64,000 bases of DNA from Olsenella sp. An290 (GTDB lineage Bacteria > Actinomycetota > Coriobacteriia > Coriobacteriales > Atopobiaceae), in assembly GCF_002159535.1 (NCBI RefSeq), contig NZ_NFIU01000011.1, forward strand, positions 1 through 64,000, in the 5' to 3' direction. The notes below the pieces were generated by a model. The model did not search any database. It was not told where the DNA came from and saw only the letters and a list, made by a program, of their open reading frames with translations. Numbering within the stretch: position 1 is the first letter of the stretch; each line of letters opens with the position of its first letter. The translations under genes were made by a program, and so were the position numbers. Positions 17,781 through 27,716 of the stretch are shown here, piece by piece.

Positions 17781-18357
17781 CTACCGTACGGTGATACGTA
17801 CTCGATGCGGTCGCTGCCGGACCCAAAGGTCGCGCGCACGGCATAGCGTCGTCCGGGCTCCACTTCAAAGGCGAGCTGGCCGTTCTCGTAGGTGGAGGGA
17901 ACCTCGTCGCCCAGCGAGTCGGCGGTGTCGAGCACGGGACGGACCCGCCGGAAGAGCAGCGAGTCCAACGCCGATTCCTCGCGCGGCTCGACCTCCTCCC
18001 AGTCGCGCACGTAGGCGGTGATCGGCGTCACGTCAAAGCGCACGGTGACGGGGGTGCTCCCGGCCATGTCCAGCTGCGCCAGCTCACTCGCGTCCAGCCG
18101 TTGTGGGCCAACCTGCACCAGCTGCCTTGCGTAGCGCTGGCCGTTCGCGGTGTAGCTCCAGTCGTAGCTGCCAAAGGTGAGCGTGAGCTCGTTCTCGGCG
18201 CCATTGGCGCTGAGGTGCGCCTCGGGGCCGTTGGCCTCCGGGATGGCCGGGTGCGGCAGCATGGCGCACGAGACGATCGTGGCGACAAAGATGGCCACGA
18301 CCGCCACGATGACGATGGCGCGAGCAGGAACAGCTCGACCGTCTCCCTGTCGTGCAT
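17781..18357 (-). pseudogene. Broken paralogue of the downstream envelope protein
   Basis: The likely start is the ATG at 18357 (MHDRETVELFLL), after a GGGGGG stretch. The membrane segment AIVIVAVVAIFVATIVSCAML then continues in a different frame, so a one-base frameshift near 18320 is needed to join them. The rest resembles the neighbouring protein at 18567-19382: FGSYDWSYTANG versus CGYEWSYGPAE, and GQLAFEVEPGRRYAV versus GQVRFTAEPGARYAA. At the 3' end the in-frame reading has no stop and runs through the REP block; a TAG (17781-17783) lies one base out of frame. A sequencing error at either point cannot be excluded. Confidence 0.6.
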
Positions 18358-18417
18358 GCGGACCCCCCGTCTGGGCGCCTCCCGGCGTCCAACTTTTCGT
18401 CCGCACCCCCCACTCGA

Positions 18418-18545
18418 AAAAGGTTGGGTACTTTTTTGAGGGACCGTCGAGTAGCCCTCTGATCGGGCAGGCTCCTGAGCTGGTGTTTATCAGAATAGAA
18501 ACAAAATCGTACTCAGGGGTCCCGTGAAAAAGTACCCAACCTTTT
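18418..18545. mobile_element. Miniature inverted-repeat element, copy 1
   Basis: A perfect 19-bp terminal inverted repeat, AAAAGGTTGGGTACTTTTT (18418-18436) and its complement at 18527-18545, encloses about 90 bp without a gene. A related copy lies at 36531-36648. Both share TACTCAGGGG next to the right arm. The element lies between two paralogous genes and 60 nt upstream of the start of the broken one. No target duplication was recognised, and no matching transposase is present in the window. Confidence 0.65.
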
Positions 18546-18566
18546 GTGGGCGACCGCCGCGCGGCC

Positions 18567-19382
18567 CTATGCCGTGAAGCCGTAGGTGACGGTGCCGTCC
18601 TCAAAGGCGACCTCGGCGGCGTAGCGCGCCCCCGGCTCGGCGGTGAAGCGCACCTGGCCGTCCTCGAGCGCAACGTCCACGGCCGTGCCGCCGGCGTCGA
18701 GCGAGCCCTCGTCCCAGGACGTGACCGAGGCATCCGTGGCGTCAAACTCAAAGGTCATCGTGACCTCGGTGGGCTCGGAGAGCGTTGCGTCGGGCAGCTC
18801 GCCCACCGCGTAGTCCGTGACGGCCGGTGCGTCCACGGCGATGGTCCTGCGCGTCTCGGCGGGCCCGTAGCTCCACTCGTAGCCGCAGGTCAGGGGCACA
18901 AGCGAGACCACCGCCTGGTCCGTGCGGTACTCCACCAGGGCGGAGGCGGGAGCCGCCGGGTCGCGCGGCGCCCAGATCTGGCTTACGAGGTCCTGGTACT
19001 CATCGGCGTCCTCGGGCGCGCCTTCGTCTATGAGCTCCACGCTCGTGATGCCTGGGTACTGCGCGGGGTAGCTCTCCAGCATGATGCCGTTGCCGGTCAC
19101 GCGCACGACGTTGCCGGGCGCAAGCTCGGGCGTGCCGGCGGGAAGGGTGGGGAAGTAGGGGGCCTCGGTGTCCCGGTCCACAAAGAGGACCTCGTCGCCC
19201 TCTGCGCGGACGACGAGCGCGGTGCTCACGAACGCGTCGCCGGGGGCCTCCCCGGCCTGCTCCTCCGCGTCAGTGCCGCGCCCGTCCGTCTGTGGTGTCG
19301 TCTGCGGCGTGCAGCCCGCGCCTCCCAGCACGGCGACAAGCGCAAGCGCGGCGAGCGTGGTCGGGATGGCCTGGGTTCTCAT
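18567..19382 (-). CDS. Putative secreted lipoprotein of unknown function
   Basis: 271 residues. The N terminus is a signal peptide with a lipobox (MRTQAIPTTLAALALV then GGAGC), followed by a Thr/Asp-rich linker, predicting surface anchoring. The mature part is acidic and beta-rich, with DDVL/FVDRDTEAPYFP, NVVRVTGNGIMLESYP and a C-terminal region (YEWSYGP to VTYGFTA) shared with the broken gene to its left. The two are tandem paralogues. No known domain is recognised. It is transcribed away from groES. Confidence 0.75.
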   Translation of the reverse strand: MRTQAIPTTLAALALVAVLGGAGCTPQTTPQTDGRGTDAEEQAGEAPGDAFVSTALVVRAEGDEVLFVDRDTEAPYFPTLPAGTPELAPGNVVRVTGNGIMLESYPAQYPGITSVELIDEGAPEDADEYQDLVSQIWAPRDPAAPASALVEYRTDQAVVSLVPLTCGYEWSYGPAETRRTIAVDAPAVTDYAVGELPDATLSEPTEVTMTFEFDATDASVTSWDEGSLDAGGTAVDVALEDGQVRFTAEPGARYAAEVAFEDGTVTYGFTA

Positions 19383-19541
19383 GGCGTCCTCCGGGTGGGT
19401 TCGTTGCGTTAGAAAAATGCTACCCGTGCCGGGCCCTGGCCTTGCGTGTCGGTCGGCGGGCGCACGAGAAGGGCCCGTCCTCCGGGCGGCGTTGCGCGGC
19501 TCCCCTTCTCGCCCGGCGTCCTCTGCGCACGAACGCCTCAG

Positions 19542-19609
19542 AAAATCTAAGTGCGAGTTGGAAGATTTTTTTACGCGAGGTGGTATAAGTCACGTCGGCT
19601 GGGTATGAT
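19542..19609 (+). promoter_or_regulatory. Probable groESL promoter region
   Basis: AAAATCT (19542-19548) is inverted at 19563-19569, around a TTGGAA (19558-19563). TATAAG (19584-19589) and TATGAT (19604-19609) are possible -10 hexamers; none has ideal spacing to a -35, so the exact start is unclear. No CIRCE element (TTAGCACTC-N9-GAGTGCTAA) was found here, which is notable for a groESL operon. Confidence 0.4.
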
Positions 19610-19692
19610 TCTGAACGTTGGATTGGGCGGTGCAAGACTCCACCCGCACCGCAGGAACGCCCGAACGGGCGCAAAGAAGGAGGTTCTTGAAG

Positions 19693-21716
<2,024 letters not shown>

Positions 21717-21741
21717 GCTCAAGGTCTGACACGCGCTAGTC

Positions 21742-21807
21742 GGCGCCCCCGACCTTCCTACGAGAAGTGCTCTTCGAGAAACTTCTCTCCGGAAGGTCGG
21801 GGGCGCC
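21742..21807 (+). terminator. Three-tier hairpin after groEL
   Basis: An outer 17-bp stem (21742-21758 with 21791-21807), a middle stem GAGAAGT/ACTTCTC (21762-21768, 21781-21787) and a small CTC-TTC-GAG hairpin at the tip (loop GCTCTTCGAGAA). It lies between convergent groEL and the flavoprotein gene. The tract after it (TTCTCGTTTC) is only weakly U-rich. It belongs to the family also seen at 24541 and 39033. Confidence 0.85.
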
Positions 21808-21853
21808 TTCTCGTTTCAAGCCTTGAAGGTCCTCGGCCGGGGTTGCGGGGGGC

Positions 21854-22345
21854 TCAGCCGCGCTGCCGGGTGAGCTCGATGGCCTCCTTGCCGCTTACGT
21901 GCTCCGGCACCAGCTCGAGGATGCAGAGCGCGCGCCAGAAGCGGTCGATCTCTGCCGCAACGCCCTCGGCGCTCTCCTCGGGGCAGTACTTCTGGGCCAG
22001 GAGCTCCGCCGCGGCGCGCCGCCCGGCGTCGTCCTCGACCACGCTCGCCCGCCCAAAGACGATTACGCTGCGGAAGTAGGTCGTGTACTCCTCGGGCACC
22101 ACGCGGTCCTGGTCCACCACGCAAAACGAGACGCGGGGCTCGCGCGCGATGGCGTCGAGCTTGTGCCCCGCCTTCGCGCAGTGAAAGTACAGCCTCCCGT
22201 TTGCGTAGACGTAGCTGAGCGGTACCGCATACGGGTGCCCGCCATCGCCGAGAACCGCGAGCACGCCCGAGCTGCCCCGCTTAAGCACCGCCTCGCACTC
22301 CTCTGCCGACAGCGCCTGCCTCTTGCGTCTCATCTCACGAAACAT
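21854..22345 (-). CDS. PNPOx-fold flavin-binding protein (NimA-like)
   Basis: A 163-residue split-barrel protein of the pyridoxamine-phosphate-oxidase-like superfamily. GHPYAVPLSYVYANGRLYFHCAKAGHKLDAI is the hallmark of the NimA/5-nitroimidazole-reductase-related branch, whose members usually bind FMN or F420/heme and act as small reductases. The ATG at 22345 has GGAGGCTGAC before it. It is divergent from an XRE regulator, with a dyad in the shared upstream region. The actual substrate is unknown. Confidence 0.8.
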   Translation of the reverse strand: MFREMRRKRQALSAEECEAVLKRGSSGVLAVLGDGGHPYAVPLSYVYANGRLYFHCAKAGHKLDAIAREPRVSFCVVDQDRVVPEEYTTYFRSVIVFGRASVVEDDAGRRAAAELLAQKYCPEESAEGVAAEIDRFWRALCILELVPEHVSGKEAIELTRQRG

Positions 22346-22373
22346 GTCAGCCTCCAATCATGAGGGCCCTCGC

Positions 22374-22411
22374 ACAACCGCTGGTTGTTCTCGCTGGTAA
22401 ACAGGTAGAAT
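22374..22411 (+). promoter_or_regulatory. Operator-like dyad and promoter before the XRE gene
   Basis: ACAACC-GCT-GGTTGT (22374-22388) is a perfect 6-bp dyad. It overlaps TTGTTC (22385-22390), a candidate -35, followed 15 nt later by TAGAAT (22406-22411) as -10. Its place between the two divergent genes fits an autoregulatory site of the XRE protein; this is inferred. Confidence 0.45.
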
Positions 22412-22498
22412 GGTAACTCGTTAGATGGTTGGTGGAACTCAACCGGGGGAGATGTCACAGTGGGAGCCGCGCGCAGAAGCCCGAGGAAAGGACCAACC

Positions 22499-23065
22499 AT
22501 GGACGAGAAGAACGAGACGCTGGGACGGCGCATCGCGCGGCTGCGCCTGGAGCACAGCATGACGCAGGAGCGGCTCGCCGGCGAGCTGGGCGTGACGCCG
22601 CAGGCGGTGAGCAAGTGGGAGAACGACCTCAGCGCGCCCGACATCTCGCTGCTGCCGGCGCTCGCCAGGACGTTTGGCGTGAGCGTGGACCAGCTTTTGG
22701 GCGTGGCGCCCATCGTGCGCGCCGTCGTGCCGGCGCAGGCGGCGGCTCCCGCGGAGCCTGGCGCCGCGTTCGAGCCGGAGCCGGAGCCCGCGCCGCGCCC
22801 TGACCGCGACGCCCGCCCGCACACCCTGCACATCCAGCTGCATGATGGCGACGACGGGAATGACGTCAACATCAACGTCCCCTTGGGCCTGGCGGACATG
22901 GTGCTGGGTGCCAGCAGGAAGGCTCCCGGCGCCATCAACCTAAACCTTGGCGATGCCGGCGTTGACCTGGACCTTGTCTCCGAGGCGATCAAGCGCGGCG
23001 AGAGGGGCACGCTGCTGGACATCGACGACGGCGACGGCGACCACGTGACCATCACGCTGGAGTAG
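22499..23065 (+). CDS. XRE-family transcriptional regulator with a small C-terminal domain
   Basis: 188 residues. An N-terminal Cro/CI-type helix-turn-helix (about 5-62: RLRLEHSMTQERLAGELGVTPQAVSKWEND) is followed by an Ala/Pro/Glu-rich linker and an acidic C-terminal part (about 105-188). That part ends LLDIDDGDGDHVTITLE, a pattern seen in small beta-alpha domains attached to regulators of envelope stress; its function is unclear. The ATG at 22499 follows GAGGAAAGGACC. The nucleotidyltransferase gene follows after 26 nt. Confidence 0.8.
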   Translation: MDEKNETLGRRIARLRLEHSMTQERLAGELGVTPQAVSKWENDLSAPDISLLPALARTFGVSVDQLLGVAPIVRAVVPAQAAAPAEPGAAFEPEPEPAPRPDRDARPHTLHIQLHDGDDGNDVNINVPLGLADMVLGASRKAPGAINLNLGDAGVDLDLVSEAIKRGERGTLLDIDDGDGDHVTITLE

Positions 23066-23091
23066 CGCGCGGGCCTGGGGGAGGGACGACG

Positions 23092-24474
23092 TTGGACAAG
23101 GGGTACGCGGCAGGCATCACGGGCATCGCGCGCCTTGACGAGGCAATCGCGCGCATCGTTGGCGCGGCGGTCGCCGACGGTCTGTGCGAGGCGGCTCTCC
23201 TCAGGGGCTCGATCGCCCGCGGAGACGCGGACGAGTTCTCCGACATCGACCTCTATCTCGTCGTCTCTCCCCAGAACCGCGACGCCGTGCTGGGGCGGCG
23301 CGAGAAGTACCTCGCCGCGTACGGCGACGTCGTGTTCGTCGAGGACGTCGACTTTGGCCTGCCGCAGAAGGTGGCCATCTTCTCCGACGCCCTCCACGTG
23401 GACCTCTACGTTGCCGAGCCCCAGCAGGTTGGCAGCCTTGACCCCGTCGTTGCGGTATACGACCCGGCGGGCCACTTCGGGAGCGTGTCGCCTGCTCGCC
23501 CGGACGTGACGGACGAGGAGCTCTGCCGGCACTTCTCGTCCGTGCTCTACTGTCTCGTCGAGGCGAGTTCCGCCTATGGCCGCAGGAACAACGCCTGGGC
23601 GGCAAAGATCATGAGCGACGCGGTGGGGGAGCTCTCCGTGCTGGTGCGCAGCCTCTACGACCGGCGCTACGCGTTTCTTGGCCTGAAGAAGCTCAACGAG
23701 GTGGTTCCTGCGGAGGACTACCGGCTGTTTGAGGATGTCTATGCCTGCGTGGGGCGCGGTGACTTCCCGGAGGCGGCCCGGACTGTCCTGAGCGTTCTTG
23801 ATGCGTTTCTTGCCAACGCGGACGAAACCCTTGCGCCCCATCTGGACACGCGCTTTCTCGCGTGGGCCAAGCTGAGCCTGGGCACCCTGCTCTTTGCGGA
23901 GCGCAGGAACGTGCTGGTGGCGGACGTGCCCATCACGAGCCCGCGCACGTACGAGGAGTTCCGCGCGTCGCTCGAGGACGGGACCGTCATCGGAACCGCC
24001 TTTGTCGAGGCTGACGAAGAGGCGCCGCGCATTCCCTGGTGGCCCGACCACAAGATCGTGCCCGGCACCAAGACGCCTGCGGAGCTGCGCGCCTGGCTCG
24101 AGGGGCATCTCGACCTGGAGCCGGAGCCGCTGGAGGGCGTCTCGCAGGCCCGTCTTTGGGCCATGCGCCACAACATCGAGACCGGTCTCGGAATCGATGG
24201 CTCCGACCTGGAGTTTGTTGCCTACCGCATCCTGCCCACGGAGCGCAACGCGCCCTATCTGGAGGACGTGCCGCAAAACTGTGTCGGCGAGCCAGAGCCC
24301 GCGATCGCCCTCATGGAGCTTGGAACGGGCTTCGTCGACCTTCAGTGCCCCCGCCTCTTCCACGAGTACGTCGTCGCGCGCGGCGTCAGCCATGAGGACC
24401 TCACGGAGAAGACCGTGAACCTCCAGGACTACCTCTTCCACCTCCGCAGCCTCGAGGACCCCGGCTGGAAGTAA
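23092..24474 (+). CDS. Nucleotidyltransferase-domain protein with unknown C-terminal half
   Basis: 460 residues. The N-terminal part (about 15-110) is a minimal Pol-beta-type nucleotidyltransferase: RGSIARGDADEFSDIDLYLV gives Gly39-Ser40 and Asp51/Asp53, with a third acidic residue at HVDLYV (Asp104). A helical region follows (about 140-280), as in aminoglycoside adenylyltransferases. Residues about 285-460 match nothing I recognise. The start is a TTG at 23092 with GGGGAGGGACGACG just upstream. It is probably cotranscribed with the XRE gene. Aminoglycoside modification is possible but not shown. Confidence 0.7.
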   Translation: MDKGYAAGITGIARLDEAIARIVGAAVADGLCEAALLRGSIARGDADEFSDIDLYLVVSPQNRDAVLGRREKYLAAYGDVVFVEDVDFGLPQKVAIFSDALHVDLYVAEPQQVGSLDPVVAVYDPAGHFGSVSPARPDVTDEELCRHFSSVLYCLVEASSAYGRRNNAWAAKIMSDAVGELSVLVRSLYDRRYAFLGLKKLNEVVPAEDYRLFEDVYACVGRGDFPEAARTVLSVLDAFLANADETLAPHLDTRFLAWAKLSLGTLLFAERRNVLVADVPITSPRTYEEFRASLEDGTVIGTAFVEADEEAPRIPWWPDHKIVPGTKTPAELRAWLEGHLDLEPEPLEGVSQARLWAMRHNIETGLGIDGSDLEFVAYRILPTERNAPYLEDVPQNCVGEPEPAIALMELGTGFVDLQCPRLFHEYVVARGVSHEDLTEKTVNLQDYLFHLRSLEDPGWK

Positions 24475-24540
24475 CGACCTTATTGTGTCGTCTGCGCCCT
24501 TCGGTGGTTTCAGACGAGAGGAACCTCTCGACAGCAAAAA

Positions 24541-24603
24541 GCCCTCCCGGTTTCCTAAGAGGAAGTTCCGCGAAGCGCACTTCCTCGTGGAAACCGGGAG
24601 GGC
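24541..24603 (-). terminator. Three-tier hairpin after nfnB
   Basis: A 15-bp outer stem (24541-24555 with 24589-24603), an 8-bp middle stem GAGGAAGT/ACTTCCTC (24559-24566, 24579-24586) and loop TCCGCGAAGCGC containing a CGC-GAA-GCG mini-hairpin. On the minus strand it is followed by CTTTTTGCTG, so it is a good terminator for nfnB. It shares its loop exactly with the element at 39033. Confidence 0.88.
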
Positions 24604-24631
24604 CGTCTGTTACAGCGCGAGGTTCTTCTCG

Positions 24632-26032
24632 CTACCCGACGAGCGCCTTGGTGATGCTTGCCGCAGCGGTCTTGCCGGCGCCCATGGCCAGGATGACCGT
24701 GGCCGCACCGGTGACGATGTCGCCGCCTGCCCAGATGCGCGGGTCGGAGGTGCGGCCGTCCTCGTCGGCGATGATGTAGCCCCACTTGTTGAGCTTGATG
24801 TCGCCGATCATCTTGGCAAACGGGTTGGCGTTGGTGCCGATGGCGGAGATGGCCACGTCGCAGGGGATCTCCTCGATGGCGCCCTCGATGGGCACCGGGC
24901 GACGGCGGCCGGACTCGTCGGGCTCGCCGAGCTCCATCTTCTGCACGCGCACGGCGCAGACGCAGCCGTCCTCGCCCTTCACGAACTCGAGCGGGGCCAC
25001 GAGCGGCATGACCTCGACGCCCTCGGCCTTGGCGTGGTGCAGCTCCGCACGACGGGCCGGCATCTCGGCCTCGGTGCGGCGGTAGGCGATGATGGCGCGC
25101 TCGGCGCCGAGGCGCTTGGCGGTGCGCACCGCGTCCATGGCAACGTTGCCGCCGCCAAAGACCACTACGTTCTTGCCGTGCTTGGTGGGGGTGTCGTACT
25201 CGGGGAACTTGTTCGCCTTCATGAGGTTCACGCGCGTGAGGTACTCGTTGGCGAAGAAGACGTTGGGGAGGTTCTCGCCGGGGACGTTGAGGAACTTGGG
25301 CAGGCCCGCGCCCGTGGCAATGTAGATGGCGTCGAAGCCCATCTCAAAGAGCTCCTCGGCGTCCGTGATGCGGCCCACGACCGAGTTGTACTCAAACTTG
25401 ACGCCCAGCTCCTCCAGGCCGTCGATCTCACGCTTGACGACGGCCTTGGGCAGACGGAACTCGGGGATGCCGTAGACGAGCACGCCGCCGCCGGTGAAGA
25501 AGGCCTCGAAGACGGTGACGTCAAAGCCGTTCCTGGCCAGCTCGCCGGCGCAGGTGATGCCGGACGGGCCGGAGCCCACCACGGCGACCTTCTTGCCGTT
25601 CTTGGGGGCCATCTTGGGCTTGGAGGCAAGCTCGGGCATGTCGCCCAGGAAGCGCTCCAGCTGGCCGATGGCCACCGGCTCGCCCTTCTTGCCGCGGATG
25701 CACTTGCCCTCGCACTGGTTCTCCTGCGGGCACACGCGGCCGCAGATGGCGGGCAGCATCGAGTCCTCGCGGATGATGTCCAGTGCCTCGCCGAACTTCT
25801 CCTCGCGGATCTTCTCGATGAACTTGGGGATGTTGATGTTAACGGGGCAGCCGTCAACGCAGAACGGCTTCTTGCAGTCCATGCAGCGCTCGGCCTCGGC
25901 CAGCGCCATCTCCTTGGTGAAGCCCTTGTCAACGGGGCGGAAGTCGCAGGCGCGCTCGGCGGCCGGCTCCTCGTTGTCCGGCGTGCGCGGGGACTTCATG
26001 TCCGGAACAAAGCGACCGTTTACCTGTGGCAT
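24632..26032 (-). CDS. NfnB/GltA-like FAD, Fe-S pyridine-nucleotide oxidoreductase large subunit
   Basis: 466 residues, annotated in many genomes as NADPH-dependent glutamate synthase small chain. The N-terminal cysteine clusters (ERCMDCKKPFC, CPVNINIPKF, CGRVCPQENQCEGKC) bind two 4Fe-4S clusters. FAD and NADP Rossmann motifs follow (VAVVGSGPSGITCAGEL; VVVFGGGNVAMD), with a C-terminal GGDIVTGAATVILAMGAGK. Next to the NfnA-like gene it is better read as the large subunit of the electron-bifurcating NADH-dependent ferredoxin:NADP oxidoreductase. It overlaps that gene by 13 nt, so the two are coupled. Confidence 0.87.
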   Translation of the reverse strand: MPQVNGRFVPDMKSPRTPDNEEPAAERACDFRPVDKGFTKEMALAEAERCMDCKKPFCVDGCPVNINIPKFIEKIREEKFGEALDIIREDSMLPAICGRVCPQENQCEGKCIRGKKGEPVAIGQLERFLGDMPELASKPKMAPKNGKKVAVVGSGPSGITCAGELARNGFDVTVFEAFFTGGGVLVYGIPEFRLPKAVVKREIDGLEELGVKFEYNSVVGRITDAEELFEMGFDAIYIATGAGLPKFLNVPGENLPNVFFANEYLTRVNLMKANKFPEYDTPTKHGKNVVVFGGGNVAMDAVRTAKRLGAERAIIAYRRTEAEMPARRAELHHAKAEGVEVMPLVAPLEFVKGEDGCVCAVRVQKMELGEPDESGRRRPVPIEGAIEEIPCDVAISAIGTNANPFAKMIGDIKLNKWGYIIADEDGRTSDPRIWAGGDIVTGAATVILAMGAGKTAAASITKALVG

Positions 26033-26862
26033 GCGCAGTTCGCCTCCTCGTAGGCCTTGAGGGACTGGCCCTCCTCGGTGAGATACGCGGCCTGACGCGC
26101 GCGCAGGTCGTTCCAGTCGACCTTGGTGGCGTCAAAGTCGGGGCCGTCGACGCAGGCGAACTTCGTCTTGCCGTCGACCTCGACGCGGCAGCAGCCGCAC
26201 ATGCCCGTGCCGTCGACCATGATGGGGTTGAGCGACGCGGTGATCGGCGTGTTGTACTTCTCGGCCGTGAGGGCGGAGAACTTCATCATGGGCACCGGGC
26301 CCACGCAGAAGACCTGGGTGACGGCCTTGGCCTCAAGCAGGCGCTCGAGCGGGGCGGTGACCACGCCCTTCTCGCCGTAGGAGCCGTCGTCGGTGGTGAT
26401 GTGGATGTGGTCGTCCGGGAGGATCTCGCGGAACTGGTCCTCGAGGAGCAGGAGGTCCTTGGTGCGCGCGCCCATGATGGCGTGGACCTCGTGGCCGGTC
26501 TCCACCAGGTGGCGGGCAACCGGGAAGGCGATGGCCAGGCCAACGCCGCCGCCGATGACGGCGCAGGGGCCGTCGGCCATCTCGGTGGGCATGCCCAGCG
26601 GGCCGGTGACGTCCCTGATGGAGTCGCCCGCCTCGTAGGTGGACAGCATCTCCGTGGTCTTGCCGATCACCATGAAGATGAACTCGACCCAGCCCTCCTC
26701 GGCGTTCCAGCCCGCGAGCGTGAACGGGACGCGCTCGCCCGTCTCGTTGGCGCGCACCATCAGGAACTGGCCGGCGTGAGCGTGCTTGGCCATCTGCGGC
26801 GCCTCGATGCGGAACTTGAACACCTTCTCGGAGAACTGCGTCTTTTCGAGGATCTTGTACAT
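26020..26862 (-). CDS. NfnA-like FAD/2Fe-2S oxidoreductase small subunit
   Basis: 280 residues, related to dihydroorotate dehydrogenase electron-transfer subunit PyrK/SudB. A ferredoxin-reductase-like FAD domain (GQFLMVRANETGERVPFTLAG), an NAD domain (CAVIGGGVGLAIAFPVARHL) and a 2Fe-2S cluster loop (GMCGCCRVEVDGKTKFAC) are visible. The start at 26862 follows GGAGAGGAG; TACAAT (minus strand, 26928-26933) is a possible -10. With the downstream large subunit it would transfer electrons among NADH, ferredoxin and NADP in a fermentative anaerobe. Confidence 0.87.
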   Translation of the reverse strand: MYKILEKTQFSEKVFKFRIEAPQMAKHAHAGQFLMVRANETGERVPFTLAGWNAEEGWVEFIFMVIGKTTEMLSTYEAGDSIRDVTGPLGMPTEMADGPCAVIGGGVGLAIAFPVARHLVETGHEVHAIMGARTKDLLLLEDQFREILPDDHIHITTDDGSYGEKGVVTAPLERLLEAKAVTQVFCVGPVPMMKFSALTAEKYNTPITASLNPIMVDGTGMCGCCRVEVDGKTKFACVDGPDFDATKVDWNDLRARQAAYLTEEGQSLKAYEEANCACHR

Positions 26863-27024
26863 TAACCGAACTCCTCTCCTGCATTCCCTCTCTTGGCGGC
26901 CCATAGGGGGGCCTGTCCAGCATTTCGATTGTACCCCAGGGCTCTGCGCGCCCTCTTTCAACTATCGATAAGAACGGCGAACGGAGGGCAGCGAGACGTG
27001 AGCCCGCGCCCCGCCCGCCGCGCC

Positions 27025-27594
27025 CTACAGCGTCTGCTCCACGAGGTCGGCCGCGCGCTGGACGGTGAGCTCGAAGTCCTCGAGGAAGCCCCCCTTGAGC
27101 TCGCGCAGCACGTAGTCTGCCACGGCCATGCGCCCGGGCGGGCGGCCGATGCCAAACTGCACACGCGCAAAGTCGCGGCTTCCGAGCTTGTCGGCGATGG
27201 AGCGCAGGCCGTTGTGCGCGTTGAGTCCGCCGCCAAGCTTGAGCTTGACCTCGCCGGCGGCCAGGTCCACCTCGTCGTGCACCACAAGGATCTCCTCGGG
27301 TCGGACGTGGTGGGCGCGGGCCAGCTTGGAGAGCGGGCCGCCGGAGGTGTTCATGTAGCTCATCGGCTTGGCAAGAAGGACCTCGCGCCGCTCGCCGTCC
27401 GCGCCGGTCGTGGCGATCGAGGCAACCTGGGCCCCGGCCTCGGACTTCCAGTAGCGGACGCCGTGGCGGGCGGCGAGCTCGTCGATGGTGGCAAAGCCGG
27501 CGTTGTGCCGCGTGCGGGCGTACTCGGCGTCGGGGTTGCCCAGGCCGCAGACAATGCGGACGGGCGCGGGACGCGGTGCTTGCTTGGCGGGCAT
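27025..27594 (-). CDS. pth: Peptidyl-tRNA hydrolase
   Basis: Recycles peptidyl-tRNA released from stalled ribosomes (189 residues). CGLGNPDAEYARTRHNAGF contains the catalytic His of Pth, and KPMSYMNTSG, VVHDEVDL and GLNAHNGLRSI are the other conserved blocks. The ATG at 27594 follows AGGAG. It lies downstream of prs and glmU on the same strand, a common conserved neighbourhood. Confidence 0.96.
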   Translation of the reverse strand: MPAKQAPRPAPVRIVCGLGNPDAEYARTRHNAGFATIDELAARHGVRYWKSEAGAQVASIATTGADGERREVLLAKPMSYMNTSGGPLSKLARAHHVRPEEILVVHDEVDLAAGEVKLKLGGGLNAHNGLRSIADKLGSRDFARVQFGIGRPPGRMAVADYVLRELKGGFLEDFELTVQRAADLVEQTL

Positions 27595-27716
27595 GTGACT
27601 CCTTACGTGTGCGGGGCCGCCTGTGGGCGACCCCGCTTCGTGGTACGTGATGGCACGTGATGACGCGCTGCCGCCCGCGGAGCGCGGGCCGGTCATGGCA
27701 GGTTACCCCGTCACCC

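Noticed and set aside
19383-19692. CIRCE/HrcA operator before groES
   Set aside because: No TTAGCACTC-N9-GAGTGCTAA or close variant was found; only a weak AAAATCT dyad is present.
22499-24474. XRE regulator plus nucleotidyltransferase as a toxin-antitoxin or abortive-infection pair
   Set aside because: The XRE protein has its own extra domain and the nucleotidyltransferase is large with adenylyltransferase-like features; there is no antitoxin-like partner or phage context to support it.
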